Positions 26,014 to 37,693 of a stretch of DNA of 64,000 nt are shown here, one piece after another (positions within the stretch are counted from its first letter, which is position 1; each line of letters starts with the position of its first letter). The position numbers were made by a program, and so were the translations under genes. This DNA is from Artocarpus heterophyllus (Eukaryota > Streptophyta > Magnoliopsida > Rosales > Moraceae): positions 27,062,742 to 27,126,741 of the forward strand of contig CM046343.1 of the NCBI GenBank assembly GCA_025403435.1. Direction: 5' to 3'. The notes under the pieces are model-generated. The model did no database searches. It saw only the letters and a list, made by a program, of their open reading frames with translations, and was not told the DNA's origin.

Positions 26014-26172
26014 ATCAGATAATTCAGGTGTGTTTATCGGTTGAATTAATTTTGTAAAAAATCAATTCAAGATAAACTTGTTGAATTATCAGGATCAGAT
26101 AATTCATGTCTGTTTATCGATTGGATTATTTTTGAATAAATTAATTCAAGATAAACTTGTTGAATTATCGAG
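26014..26172 (+). repeat. Two-copy 80 bp tandem repeat
   Basis: The units start 'atcagataattca' at 26014 and 26094 and share 'ttaattcaagataaac' and 'ttgttgaattatc'. They are diverged by several substitutions and small indels. The repeat forms the left part of the LTR-like sequence described next. Confidence 0.85.
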
Positions 26173-26820
26173 AATATTTATTTTCCTAGAGATTATCTAG
26201 ATATGACTCCTTTAATCAGATAACTTCTCTATTTGGTTATTTGAATTAAAATTGAGGCTCTATCCCAAGAATCTCAGGTGGAAAATAAAAATTCGTATGA
26301 ATCATTTATTGTAAGTTCAGCAGGCCGATCTTTAAGTTTGGCTTGCCGATGGAGTAAGTTCGGTAGGCCGATCTGCTAGTTCGGCCTGCCAACCAAGCGA
26401 TAAAGTTTTCACGTAGAGTTTATCAGATATTAATCCTGATTTGATTCTAATTCTATTTTTTGAGGCCTTATCTGATAAGAAGTGACTCCTAGACCCAACC
26501 TCTATAAAAAGGGGAATGAGACTCATTGTTATTCAAATCAATTGAGAAATTAAAAGTGAGACTCTACTGGTGAGACTCTAAAACTCCCTATGAGCTATTG
26601 TTTATACATCATGAACTATAGCTTTAGGTTTTCTCAATTGATTGGATGGAGAACCGCCTAGTGGAAGAGCTGTACGAGTGTGCCCACACACACACTGGTC
26701 GTGAATAAAAAATAGCAAAGAATGCCAGTTAGTTAAAGTCTTTCTACAACGTCCTTTCTCTTCATCGATTGCGGAGCTTATACAACAAACAAGGTTAGTA
26801 AAATCTAGTTAATTTATGCA
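26173..26820 (+). mobile_element. LTR-like sequence, probable solo LTR fragment
   Basis: The stretch has the layout of a retrotransposon LTR: a TATA-type box (ctataaaaagggga at about 26503), a following region with repeated 'gagactcta', and a transcribed-like tail. At 26325-26395 are several copies of 'ttcgg(c/t)(a/c)ggccga' palindromic words, also seen at 43.3-43.5 kb. No PBS, PPT or internal genes follow, so a solo or truncated LTR is most likely. The ends are not defined. Confidence 0.45.
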
Positions 26821-29800
26821 TATGGTGTGTCAAACTTGTGTTTTAAAAAATACTCTGATATAAAAATTTTTAAAATTCTGCTACGTACTATTTTTTCAAC
26901 AGTAAAATCATATTCAAATAGAAGCAAATATAGATCCAATCCCACTTAATAACAACATTTTTAAATCAAACAATTTCAAAAAAAATTGAAAAAGAATAAA
27001 ATTTAAAAATTTTACCTAAAAAATTTAAAAAACTCCATTAAAAAAATTAAAAACCTCCAAAAACAGAACCAGAAAAAGAAATCACAAAATGAACTTCAGC
27101 ATCCTCGCCCTCACGTGCGATGGAATCTAAGGAAAGATGCATCCACTATGTTCTGGAGTCACTAGAGTTCACCAGAGTCACCGGTGGCAAAGGCAAAGGT
27201 CGCCAAGGTTCACGAGGTCGTGGGTCGCAACCCCATCCCCTCGTGACCCTATCGCGATTATGTCACAATTTGCCTCTTATCGTCAATCGGGCTCGCCGTG
27301 GTATCGCAATAGGAATGTAGCCACCGTGGGTCGCGAACCTAATCAAGACCATGGTGGGTCACAACCAACGTCTCGTCCTTTTTCGTGCTAGATTGTTGTG
27401 CCTCCGTCATGTCGCTTGGTTTCGTCTTTGGTGAGGTAGAGAAGAACTCTAGTGACTACTTCCGGAGGTGGAGGAGAAGCAATTTGAATATGCTTTTTTT
27501 TTTAATTAGGTTTGTTAATTTAGTGTGTATAAGTCAATTTTATTTGCAATGAGCTTGTTTAGTTTTCACCTTTGAGTGCAGATCCAATGATCAATAAAGA
27601 GTCTCATCAATGAGACCTTTTAGAAGGTCTCATCATAGTTTTTTCTTATTTCAATTAAACAAATACTTCAATTATTTTTAGAGTTTTTATTTTTTTAAGA
27701 TTGATTTTATTTAGTATTTTACTTCAATAATGCTTTAAATTGTATTTAGTAAAGATTAAGAAGGGTAATTTAAGTTTTTTAAAAAGTTTAATCTCTTTAA
27801 GAGGTATTTTGTGTATGATTTTGAAAAAATAGAAATGTAATTGAGTTTTATAATGACTAAATCTTGGCTTTTCAAGATCTCCTCCAATCTTCGTTTTCAC
27901 TATAGCTTCTTCTGCTTGATACAATGACGGATTTATTATTATTGTCAATCTTCGCCCGCTGAGTTTTAGAAATTATATATCTAAAATAATATATAAAGCA
28001 CATAAAAACGTTAAAACAAAATACGAAAACACAACTTCCTTTAGATTCGAGTGGACAAAACTCATCACCAGTACTATAAACCAACATCTAAGTGGTTTGT
28101 GCACGTGCAATTTTATTTGAAATATGAAGACTAAGATTACAAATGGACCAAAAAAAAGGAAAAAGAAAAAAGAAAAAACTCCTAGCTAGGTTAATGTTGG
28201 AATTTAAGTTAAAAAGAGAAAAGGGAATAGAAAAGGGTGAGAAACTAGTGCCTTTTTTTTTTATACAAATAACCTAACTTAAAAAAATAATTTAAACATG
28301 GGGAATGCTATGACGAGAAGTTCCAAAACTTCTCATCTATGAGACCTATTTTATACAGCCAACAGCCCTTAGATGAACAGTTAACGGTCAAAATTACCCT
28401 TTAATACGAACAAGAATAGATACAATCATATCTGATTATAACATTTTTTTAATCGAAACAATTGTAAAATTAAACACACTCGAAATTAAAATATCATATT
28501 ATTAATGAAACATCGAAGATAATTTTTTATACATGTCATGAAACTACTTTCGCATTACGTCTATTATTCTTCTTTACATGTCCTAAAGTTGAAAATAGAA
28601 AACTTCGAGAGAGATACCTATAACAGATATATAAATTGAGAATAAGGTTAACGCAACGCTTTCATATGCTCGAAACTCAAAAATGTTTCGTCATTTTTTA
28701 CAAAATCTTTTTCAATTTTTGAATCAAAACATTTTTTTACTTTTTGAAAAGTTTTAGAAAAACTTTTTTTTCTCCAAAAATAAGGTTCTTTTGTTCCAAA
28801 ACTTTTTTTTTATTTTTCTTCCAAGAACTTTTTTATTTTAAAATTTTCAAGTTTTTTTTTAACACGCGTGGAGCGCGTGCTCCTCTGCCAGTAACAAGAA
28901 AAAGCAAAGAAAAATAGTAATTAAAAGGAAGGATTTAACGGAGCCATGTGACCTGAAACAGCCGTCTTTTTAGATTCAAACTGGCTTTGTCCCTGGTTAC
29001 CAACTAGACTAAAGCTTTGACAATCAGTCCATTCAAAATTTAGGACTCTTCTGGATGTAATTGTATCATCATATATGAAAACAACAATAATGACTATGTG
29101 TTTCATGGAAAAGAAAAATAAATAAATAAATAACCATGTGTCCAACAAAAATTTCAGGGGCCCCTTTCCTAAGACGATTTGGATAGGATTTTCATATTAA
29201 ATCATCAAATACATCATCATGCTCGTTCTTCTTGAACGAAGCTTCTTCTTTCCAAGGACGTTACATAAGTGTAAAGTTCAAAGACCGTGCAAAGAAACTT
29301 CTTCCTGTAGTCTTAACTTTTACATTTCTATACGTGAAAAGTATAGGTTGTTTGGCATTTCGTTTGGAACCAACCAATAAACAGTGTAAAAATTTCAGCA
29401 GTTACAGTAAAAAAAAGTTATTATAGTATAAAACTCTCACATGTTACAGATTTTCAAACCAACGTTTTTAGTTATAACCGCTCTCTCAAACGACCTAGCA
29501 GTCATGGAACCACCTTCTGATGCAAAAACGATTTCTCTAATTTTGCCTCAGTCAACTGTTTTTTAATACGTCTTTTAGTTTATCAACCTAATCTTTCCAA
29601 TTATGATTTTATATGAGATTTTTTAGAAATATGTCGATTGTATCCTTAATTTTAATGTTTGAGCATTTTACATTTCAACCTAAATTTCTAAATAAACCAA
29701 TAATTAACAACATGGTATATAAGTTCACAAATTTGCGGATTGTAAACCCAATTAAAAGTTGGTTTATTTAGATTCAATATATACTAACGTGTTTAACTAT

Positions 29801-30020
29801 TTAGTTCTAGCTTATCAGTTCTAACTTAAATAGTATCAAGCTCTCACATGTTATATTATAAAGCAAAAATATGCTATAGTGTAAAACTCTCACATACTAT
29901 AGTACATTTAGCTCTAACTCTAAACTAGCTCCAACTCACTTTCCAAACATGCCCTATACATATGTATGCAAATAATTAAAGGCATTTTGAGAAATGGAGT
30001 TAAGAAAATTTGATTTTAGT
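26821..30020. other. Intergenic DNA, GC-richer block and MITE copies
   Basis: 27060-27480 is markedly GC-richer than its surroundings, with repeated 'ggtcgc'/'cgcgac' words and overlapping ORFs; it may be a captured or decayed TE segment, and no protein is recognised. 28690-28870 is rich in poly-T. 29340-29500 and 29800-29955 are two further copies of the short MITE family, each with the core 'gtgtaaaactctcacat' or close variants. No exon was seen elsewhere. Confidence 0.5.
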
Positions 30021-30226
30021 AAAATGACCCTTTTTTTTTGGCAGTTTTTTGACGTAAGAAAATGTACTTTTTGGGCATGAAAACAGTTTCAGTTTTTTTT
30101 CTTTTCACTCTGTTGAGATTTCTCTTCTCGTTACAGTTATTTTTGTTTTTTTTCTGAAAAAAACTAGGACAGTCTAACTGCTTAGAAAAGCGTGTTTTTT
30201 TCCTGCCAAAAAAAAAAGGGACATTT
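30021..30226. mobile_element. Small inverted-repeat element
   Basis: About 206 bp bounded by inverted ends: left 'aaaatgacccttttttttt' followed by ggcag, right ctgcc followed by 'aaaaaaaaaagggacattt'. About 20 of the terminal bases pair. There is no coding capacity. It looks like a MITE or a simple foldback. A target-site duplication was not found. Confidence 0.6.
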
Positions 30227-30344
30227 CCTCAATTAAGTTTTTTTTTTTGCCCTTTCGTCAAAATCATCCAAATAATTACACAAAAAAAAATGATTGTACA
30301 ATTATTTTAGTTCATTCACGCCCTCTTCAAAAAATTCGTAGTCC

Positions 30345-31355
30345 GCCATGAGTAAGGATGAAAATATTGATATCAACGAAAATATCGGCTCCTAAATTTT
30401 ATGAACATATCGACGGAAACATCATGCTGATGGAAACTGACGTAAAATACGAAAAGTCACCTTAAACCACTTTATTTTGAAATGAGATTTTAAGAAACTC
30501 TAAAATTGTTAATAATACATAGTTTAGATGATCTTTTCAATTAAATTGCCAACTATGTGATGAATATGAAATAAAAATGATCGTAATATGATTAATGATA
30601 AGTGCATGATTTCAAATTACGTAAATTAGTTAATAGTCAACTAATACAAGTACTTTATATCTATAGTTTCACACAAGATAATAAAATATCAATACTACAA
30701 AAAGCTTCTAAGAAGTTCAAAAGTATTTGGAATATCTTTTTGGTTCAAACAATATTGATATCAAGACATGAAGTTTGAATAGTTTCTTATATAATTCTGA
30801 ACATGTCATGCAAATGTCTCTTGATCTCTATATACTACCTCGCTATGTATAGTAAATTGTGAGTTAACCCAATTGCGCAAGCTTTGAACTTTATCTGGAA
30901 ACTATAAAGGTGCATAGTTGAAGATCTCATATCTACCATGTTCACTATAAGGACAACCCTTGTTGTAATTGCTAGTGACTTTAAGATTGAAGTTGATATT
31001 TTGAATTAAATGTCTCAGTGTACAGAATAAATTAAAAGTAGTATTTATAGAATTGAAAAGTAAATTTATGAAAGACTACATTTAAAAGGTGAATAAAAAA
31101 ACTAGAATTTTATTTCAAAGTAATTTTAAAAATTATATATAAAGTTTAGATTTTTTTCAATATTTTGCTGAAAATTTTGTGGAAAATTTCTAGATATTTT
31201 GTCATTTTATACTACAATTTTCATCAAAATATCGATATCCGTAGAAATTTCTATAATTCTATGGAATGGATACGACCTCCGTTTCCATATCAGTACTTCA
31301 AAAACACAAAAATATTGATGAAAATGTCGATTTTTCAATCTTTGGCCATGAGTAA
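30345..31355. mobile_element. Non-autonomous DNA element with 11 bp direct flanks
   Basis: The 11-mer 'gccatgagtaa' occurs at 30345-30355 and again at 31345-31355, flanking 989 bp of AT-rich DNA. Both ends of the insert carry the related word 'gatgaaaatattgat' in opposite orientation (right end as 'aatattgatgaaaatgtcga'). An 11 bp TSD with diverged inverted ends fits a Mutator-like (MULE) derivative, whose usual TSD is 8-11 bp. The interior holds repeated 'aatatcgatatc' words and no intact transposase. Confidence 0.65.
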
Positions 31356-31506
31356 AGGGAACAAAAAAATACTATTAAATGACATAATTAACAATTTCTT
31401 ACCATCCGATCCAAGGTAGGTCAATTGTCACCGACGAAAATCCAACAAAGAACAAATTGAAATAGCACCTAACATGTTATTTTACCAATTTTCCTAAAAA
31501 ATTAAG

Positions 31507-31802
31507 CTGTTAGGAGATGAACTAACAATAGTTTATGTACTTTAACACTCCCTGTCACATGTAGGCTAGACCATGGGCAATCGTGTAGATAAATATCAAT
31601 TAGAAAGCTCAACACGTGAATATATTCAGAACAAGCCCAAAACATATTAATGACCCAACACACGGTGACAATTCAAAAGAGATAAAGAGTGCAAGTATAG
31701 GGGTTTAAACTCAGGATCTCCTATTCTAATTATATGATGTTAGTTTACTAATTCTCAAGCTGTTAAGAGATAGGCTAACAATAGTTTATATATTTTAACA
31801 CA
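31507..31802. repeat. Interspersed repeat with 45 bp direct terminal repeats
   Basis: 'aagctgttaggagatgaact' at 31507 and 'aagctgttaagagataggct' at 31758 each begin about 45 bp of matching sequence (both continue 'aacaatagttta' to 'tttaacac'). About 205 bp lie between, including a tRNA-like B-box phrase 'ggtttaaactc'. The arrangement resembles a common plant dispersed repeat; its class is uncertain. Confidence 0.55.
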
Positions 31803-32529
31803 AAAAAAAAAAAGAAGAACAAATTGTACAATTTAATACAAGCCATTGCTTTTGACAACTCAAACGATTGAGTTGACCTTCCTTGTGTGCTACCTTTACT
31901 TGAAGGGAAAACTTTGGCTCCATTGCCCTACTGTTTTGACAAAGGTGTCATAATTGAATGTTAATTTAATAAAAATGTTCATTTCATTTCTAACTTTTTC
32001 ATTGTTTTGTCCAGAAGAGACATTAATCCTATCAAAGAGAGAGAGAGAGAGGGGCACAATTTTATTAGGTCAAATTTTGGAATTCTGTCTGAAACCTTTA
32101 TGTTTTGTTACTTTTCTTGTTTGAAAAGCAGAATAAGATGACACGGTTTGCCGACCTCGACCCCTATCAATGCATGTATTCAAACTTAATTTTGTCACAA
32201 GTTAAATATAATAAGATTACAAACATAACTTTTCTTAAATTTGAAGTCATTGTTTTCTCTTAAAAAAGAAATAATAAAATGCATGGTGGACCTTACATTT
32301 TGTGAAATACATTTATATCAAAAAGGGAAATAAAATACGTAAAAAAGGATATATATATATATATATATATAGCTTCTAGGTCTGAGGTCGTTTGATGAAT
32401 TCGTAATAGGAGTTCCTATGCATAATCCGGATGACCTTTTTTTTTTCGATACAAGGAGAGGAGAAATGTCACCACTTTCGAGTGAGGCTAAGTGTAACTC
32501 AAACCCTTACAATCAACATTTTTTATTCT

Positions 32530-32561
<32 letters not shown>

Positions 32562-33619
32562 CATATCTATAATGTAGAGCATATTATATAATATATACAC
32601 TTACTATTATTATTTGAAAAGGACTGGATAATTTACGTGATTTCATGGCAAAGTCGTTTATTTTTGTCAATGAATCATTAAAATTCCTAAATTACAAATT
32701 TTTCAAAGCATATACGTGGCAAATTAATGCAACCCATACACTAATGCATATACACACATGCGACATCTGCGGAAAGTCACAAATATTATTGTTGTTGTCA
32801 AAAAAAATATTATTCTTTTTTTGACGAATTTTGATTTTCTTAATGAGTAGCTTTTATTGTTCCTTTGCTGTTAGTTGGTACATATGATACACCAATAAAC
32901 CACTATTTTTGGTCATATCAATTCAAGTCCGTCCATTGACCTTATTTTCAATACGTATACAACAATATCAACATATAATATTATTCACTAATCGGTTATT
33001 CTATTCGGTTTTTTTTTATATGGAAATAAATTTTTCATTTTTGCGAAATGTCACAGCAAAACCGTCGCCACTATCAGAGGTTGACACATTGGACTGATCT
33101 TAGACAAATCCATGTGATTATCACTTTTTAAAAGTGAGATTTAAATATAATATCTTAGACTTAAGTTGTAATTAATTGCTGATACTTGATAGTTTAGTTA
33201 TGCTTCCTGCTTGTTCCTTGCTTGGTTTCTAATAAATTGTCACTTTTTTCGCTTCTCAATATTTTATTGGATCCTTTCCCACTACCACTACTTTTTTATT
33301 ATTATTATTAAACCATTTCTTTTAAATATATTACTAAGGATTGATACCCTTTGTCGGACTATAGATCGACTTGGCTTCCAAGAGTAATTGCTTGTCTGTG
33401 TCTAGAGACTTTTTTTTTTTTTTTCTAGACTTTATGTTTTCCTACTAAAATGGTTGTTTGGCAAACGTGGTTGCAGTTAATATTAATTAAGTTTGTTATA
33501 CTATTTTCTCTTATAAAATTTAAAGACAAACTTAATTAATTTGAGCTATATATAATTTATAGTTTAAACTGCATTTAATGACCTACAATGGAATTGTTTT
33601 TAAATATTAGATTTAGTTA
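31803..33619. other. AT-rich intergenic DNA with microsatellites
   Basis: No gene was recognised. A GA run lies at about 32038-32052, and TA microsatellites at 32349-32371 and 32530-32556. Poly-T tracts occur at 32437-32446 and 33411-33424. The ORF at 32909-33097 has no recognisable features. Confidence 0.5.
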
Positions 33620-33636
33620 GATTTAGTGAAAATAAC

Positions 33637-33811
33637 CAACACCTAGCTGGTTCAGTTGGCAGGGGATTGTTGCCTTTAGGTCTCTCCGTGGATCGGCTCC
33701 GAATTAGTCGGATAAACCCCATGGGAATTGAATGCCCTTTATATAAAGGGTTTGTGTCTCCCGTGGTGGACTTTGGAAACTGGAGGTGTGGATCACCACC
33801 GCCAAAAAAAA
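33637..33811 (+). mobile_element. tRNA-derived SINE with clear TSD
   Basis: A 175 bp element flanked by 'gatttagtgaaaataac' (33620-33636) and 'gatttagtcaaaataac' (33812-33828), a 17 bp TSD with one mismatch. The head has an A-box-like 'tagctggttcagttggc' and a B-box-like 'ggatcggctcc', as in tRNA-derived SINEs. It ends in an A-rich tail. It is not a functional tRNA. Insertion would have used LINE machinery, giving the long TSD and the A tail. Confidence 0.85.
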
Positions 33812-33828
33812 GATTTAGTCAAAATAAC

Positions 33829-34383
33829 ATTAATAAGAAAAACTATATGAAAACAAATAAATGGCATGTTCTCACACATTATCCTACATTTTTTAGGGGT
33901 GGGTTAATAGTATGAGAGTGCTTTATATATAGAAAATATTTCTAATCAGGTATTTAGACTAGTCAAGCACTCAAAACATCTTTTTATTTTGTATTATATC
34001 ATTCAACACTTAATTTGTTTTAGTGTAACACTTAATAAATGTGATCCAACACTTGTAACATTAAGAGACACTTAAGCAAATTACGTATTATAGAGAAGCA
34101 TACGAATGATGTTACAATCGCAAATAAAAAAGTTTATAATTAGTGTCGTATTGGTCAGATATCAAATTCAAGATTTTACATGTGTACCCTAATATTTGTG
34201 TGTGTGTGTGTAAAAGTATGAGTGGTCTAGCTTTTTTCAAATTAAATAAAACTTAGGGATAAAGCAATATCTACTAAATAGATGGGAACTGGACAAAACT
34301 CTTTTGCTCATCCTGATCTCCTAAACCAACAAGATGTGGAGCCCTCTGTCACATGTCCAAAACATTAGCCAATCCATATATAT
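33829..34383. other. Intergenic DNA
   Basis: AT-rich DNA with a TG microsatellite at 34196-34211. No gene was recognised. Confidence 0.5.
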
Positions 34384-35080
34384 TGTTAGGATTTATGTTT
34401 TTTGTTATCATATTTGGCAACATTATTCAAGAGATTCAAATTCAAATGAAAAGGAATCTACATGAGATATGATTTAATTCTGAAACTGTTCAAATCAGAG
34501 ATAAAGTAGTCTAACTACAATTCACATAGGAGATAAGGATAAAGTTTGAAAAGAAGATCCTAGTTCAAATTGGATTTAACCTTAAATTTTGAGGAGGATT
34601 CGTTTTTTTATTCTTTTAAAAGGAGGAGATTGCGATTTTACCTCAAAGATGATTTAGAGAGATTTTCTAGAAGATTTAAATCAAAAATTGCAACAAAAAT
34701 TGTCTAGATACACTTAAGAAAATTGGATCAAGATTTCATCAAATGAGGTCATTTCGAAGTTACGACTTCAGATGACGACTTCAAATTTCAAATGACCAAT
34801 CTAGGATCAAATTGAGATTCTAGAAGGAGCTCTATATAAACCTCTCTTTCCAGAGTGTTTAGCACATCCAAAGAGCTTGGTCTTCATGGAGGCTTTTAGA
34901 GAAAAGTCTTAGCATTCTTCAGGAGAAGCAGTTAAAGTTTTCAGAAGAAAACACTCTACACATGGAAGGGATTCTACACATGCAGAATTAGAAGACAAGT
35001 GGTGCTTGCTAGATAGATCGATCTAAGAGTTGCATCTCAGAGGTGACAATCGAAAGAGGGAGTCTTGATGTTGTACAAGG
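34384..35080 (+). repeat. Left LTR of the Copia element, 3' truncated
   Basis: Matches the right LTR over about 690 bp with scattered substitutions, up to about 'gagggagtcttgatgttgta'. The right LTR continues beyond this point, so the left copy has lost its 3' end together with the PBS. A TATA-like 'ctatataaacctc' lies near 34831. Confidence 0.8.
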
Positions 35081-35089
35081 CCATTGATG

Positions 35090-36823
35090 AGAAGGCTTAA
35101 CATGCTTTCTTTCTTGGGTGGTCTCATCCCACACAAATTGATGATGACGAAAAAAAAATAAAAACATTGAAGCTTGAAGATAATTCGCCGGTTGAGGAAG
35201 AATGATTAGCAAATATCAATTCTAAAGTATTAAATGCTATTTTCAATGTAGTTGATACCAATCAATTCAAGCTTATCTCAACCTGTGAATCTGTAAAGGA
35301 GGCCTAGAATATCTTGCAGACTACTCATGAAGGAACCTAGTTGTCAAATTTTCAAAACTCCAAATGCTTGCCACCAGGTTTAAGAATCTTAAAATTTATG
35401 AGAATGAGACAATTCCTAACTTTAATGCTAAAATGTGCTACATAGCCAACAAAGCCTTTACTCTTGGAGAAAAATATTCTGTAACGCCTCAACCCCCCAT
35501 GGGGTCCACCTGACGAGACCCGCAGCATAGTTAGGTCTTATACTTATTACTTATACGTACTGTCACCCTTAGGCACTTAGCGACCCTCAGGGATTTCTTT
35601 GCATCCCTCAACACTTGAACCCGAGACCTCCCTACTTATAATGTTCTTAAGTCAAATGTTTGGTAGCAATTGAACTTCAAGATCAATTAGGCGCGTTTTC
35701 ATGCAACGCCTCAACCCTCAATAGGGTCCACATGATGGAACCCCTGGCATAATCGGATCTTATACTCGTTACTTATATATACTATCCCCTTTGGGCACCT
35801 AGTGTGTGGCGTCCCCGGCCCCACTCAAGCCCCCATGAGGCCTCGGCCCCCGGCATAACTGGCTCTTATTGTGGCGTAACTGAGCCCACTCATCCGTACT
35901 GTCCCCTCTGAGGCCCTCGGGTCCCTCAGGGTTTTCTTTCGCGTCCCTCACGTTCGAACGTCAAACCTCCCTTAAGAGGTTCTAATTTCCATCATGAGTA
36001 CCAATTGAGCCTCAATTGGTACTCAAGATGGAAATTAGAACCTCTTAAGCGAGGTTTGAGGTTCGAACGTGAGGGACGCGAAAAAAAACCCTGAGGGACA
36101 CGAGGACCCCAGAGGGGATAGTACGGATGAGTGGGTCCGGTTACGCCGCAATAAGAGCCAGTTATGCAGGGGGCGAGGCCTCATGAGGGCTTGAGTGGGG
36201 CCGGGGACGCCACATAACAGCTCTCAAGGATTTCTTTACATCCCCTAACACTTAAACCCTACTTATACGGTTCTTAAGTCAAATGTTTGTGCCAATTAAT
36301 TTTTACCCAACCCTTGAACCCAAGACCTTCCTACTTATAAGCTTCTTAAGTCAAATGTTGGCACTAAGAGGTCTTGATTTCAAGTGTTGGGGGACACAAA
36401 GAAATCCCTAAGAGCCACTAGGTGTCCAAAGGGACAGTACATATAAGTAACGAGTATAAAACCTGACTATACTAGGGGGTCCCGTCAGGTAGACCCCATG
36501 GGGGGTTGAGGCGTTACACTGATGCCAAGCTCGTTAGAAAAATGCTAAGATCACTAACAGAAAGGTTCTCCAACAAAGTCACTACAATTGAAGGAGCCCG
36601 TGAGATGAATCTAAAGCAAAATAAGCAAGATAAGCAAGAGAATAGTATAGCATTTCAAGCCAACGCTCAAAAGCCTGTCGAAGAATATGATTGCGATGAG
36701 ATTGATGATATGGATGATTCTCTTGCTTCGTTAACCAAGAATTTCAACAAAATTCAAGAAGCACTTTTCAAGTATGATATGTTTCCTCACACGTACACTT
36801 GGATTATATCGTTGTGCTCTTGA
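35090..36823 (+). pseudogene. Copia gag (UBN2-type) pseudogene split by a foldback element
   Basis: Before the insertion, the plus-strand translation contains 'KVLNAIFNVVDTNQFKLIST' followed by 'NILQTTHEGT', hallmarks of Copia gag. After it, 'DAKLVRKMLRSLTERFSNKV' continues the same protein. The two halves join in frame at the insertion point. Earlier in-frame stops (for example after 'ESVKEA') show that gag was already decaying. Downstream, an acidic 'YDCDEIDDMDDSLASLTKNF' stretch is the gag C-terminal part. The frame then ends without the zinc-knuckle or protease. Confidence 0.8.
35481..36518. mobile_element. Nested foldback element with giant palindromic core
   Basis: 1,038 bp. The outer ends are inverted: 'gtaacgcctcaacccccc' at left and 'ggggggttgaggcgttac' at right. 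Inside, 35804-36215 is a nearly perfect palindrome centred on 36010 ('ccaattgag c ctcaattgg'), with arms of about 205 bp and a one-base loop. The outer arms (35481-35803 and 36216-36518) are diverged and themselves contain related units ('acttgaacc', 'gacctccc', 'ctcaggg'), including a second 'caacgcctcaaccct' start at 35704. Removing the element restores the gag frame, with at most 2 bp of target duplicated ('ct'). There is no transposase. It may be a MULE-type foldback or an element of an unassigned class. Confidence 0.9.
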
Positions 36824-37693
36824 TAGTTTTAGATTTGATCTATGCACAAGTTGTGATGTTTTAAAAATAATCCATGTGCAAAAGACGAAAAATATGTTAT
36901 TTCGCACCAAAAAGATTTTTTTTATTCGTGTTTAGGTGCATCCTATTTAGTTTCTACATTTTAGATCTTTTTATTTGCATTCACGTGTCCACACTATGCA
37001 TACATACACCCAAAAAAAAAAATCACAATAACATTGCAAGAAGCTTGGTGTATTAAGTGATTTTAGAAATTTGTTTGTCAATAGCTTATAAGTTTGACAT
37101 TAAAAAAAATGTTTTGAATGGATGATTTAACTCGGGAGGAGAAGCAATATGCATAACATATCATTATGTTTCATTGTGCTTTCTTTTATTTGATATTTGG
37201 TTGTACTAATGCTACTTAGATCCTTGTCAAAAAAAAAAAAAAAAAGAGAGAGAGAGAAAGGGAACACTCTTTTAGTTTGTGGTGTTTGCAAGTACAAGAT
37301 ATGAGAATAATATGCATAGTATAAGGGAAGCAAGATGAAAAGTACAGATCAACTTTTATAGTCACAATGTTGCACCGAGGTTGCAACACCTTCTGAAACA
37401 TCAATCACAGTGTTGCACCGAAATTACAACACCTTCTGCGACTTTAGTCACTATAGTTACTAAGGGACAAATGTACGACTTTTACAGACAAAATTGAAGG
37501 AATTTCAGCCGAAATAACTGTAGCTTGCATAAATAGATACAATAATTTTACTTTGGCTATTGTTTTGCCAAAAAGGGAGAGTACTAGGCGTTGCATTTGG
37601 TACATATATTTCTTGAATAATATGTTTTTCATACTCCTGCTGTACTCGTGCAGCATATAAGGTGTTTTGCCAAAAAATGCTAAAGGAGGAGAT

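Noticed and set aside
28690..28870. Possible regulatory poly-T block
   Set aside because: Low-complexity T-rich sequence with no promoter or gene nearby to support a role.
33637..33811. A functional tRNA gene
   Set aside because: A- and B-box-like words are present but no cloverleaf with a proper acceptor stem; the TSD and A tail show a SINE.
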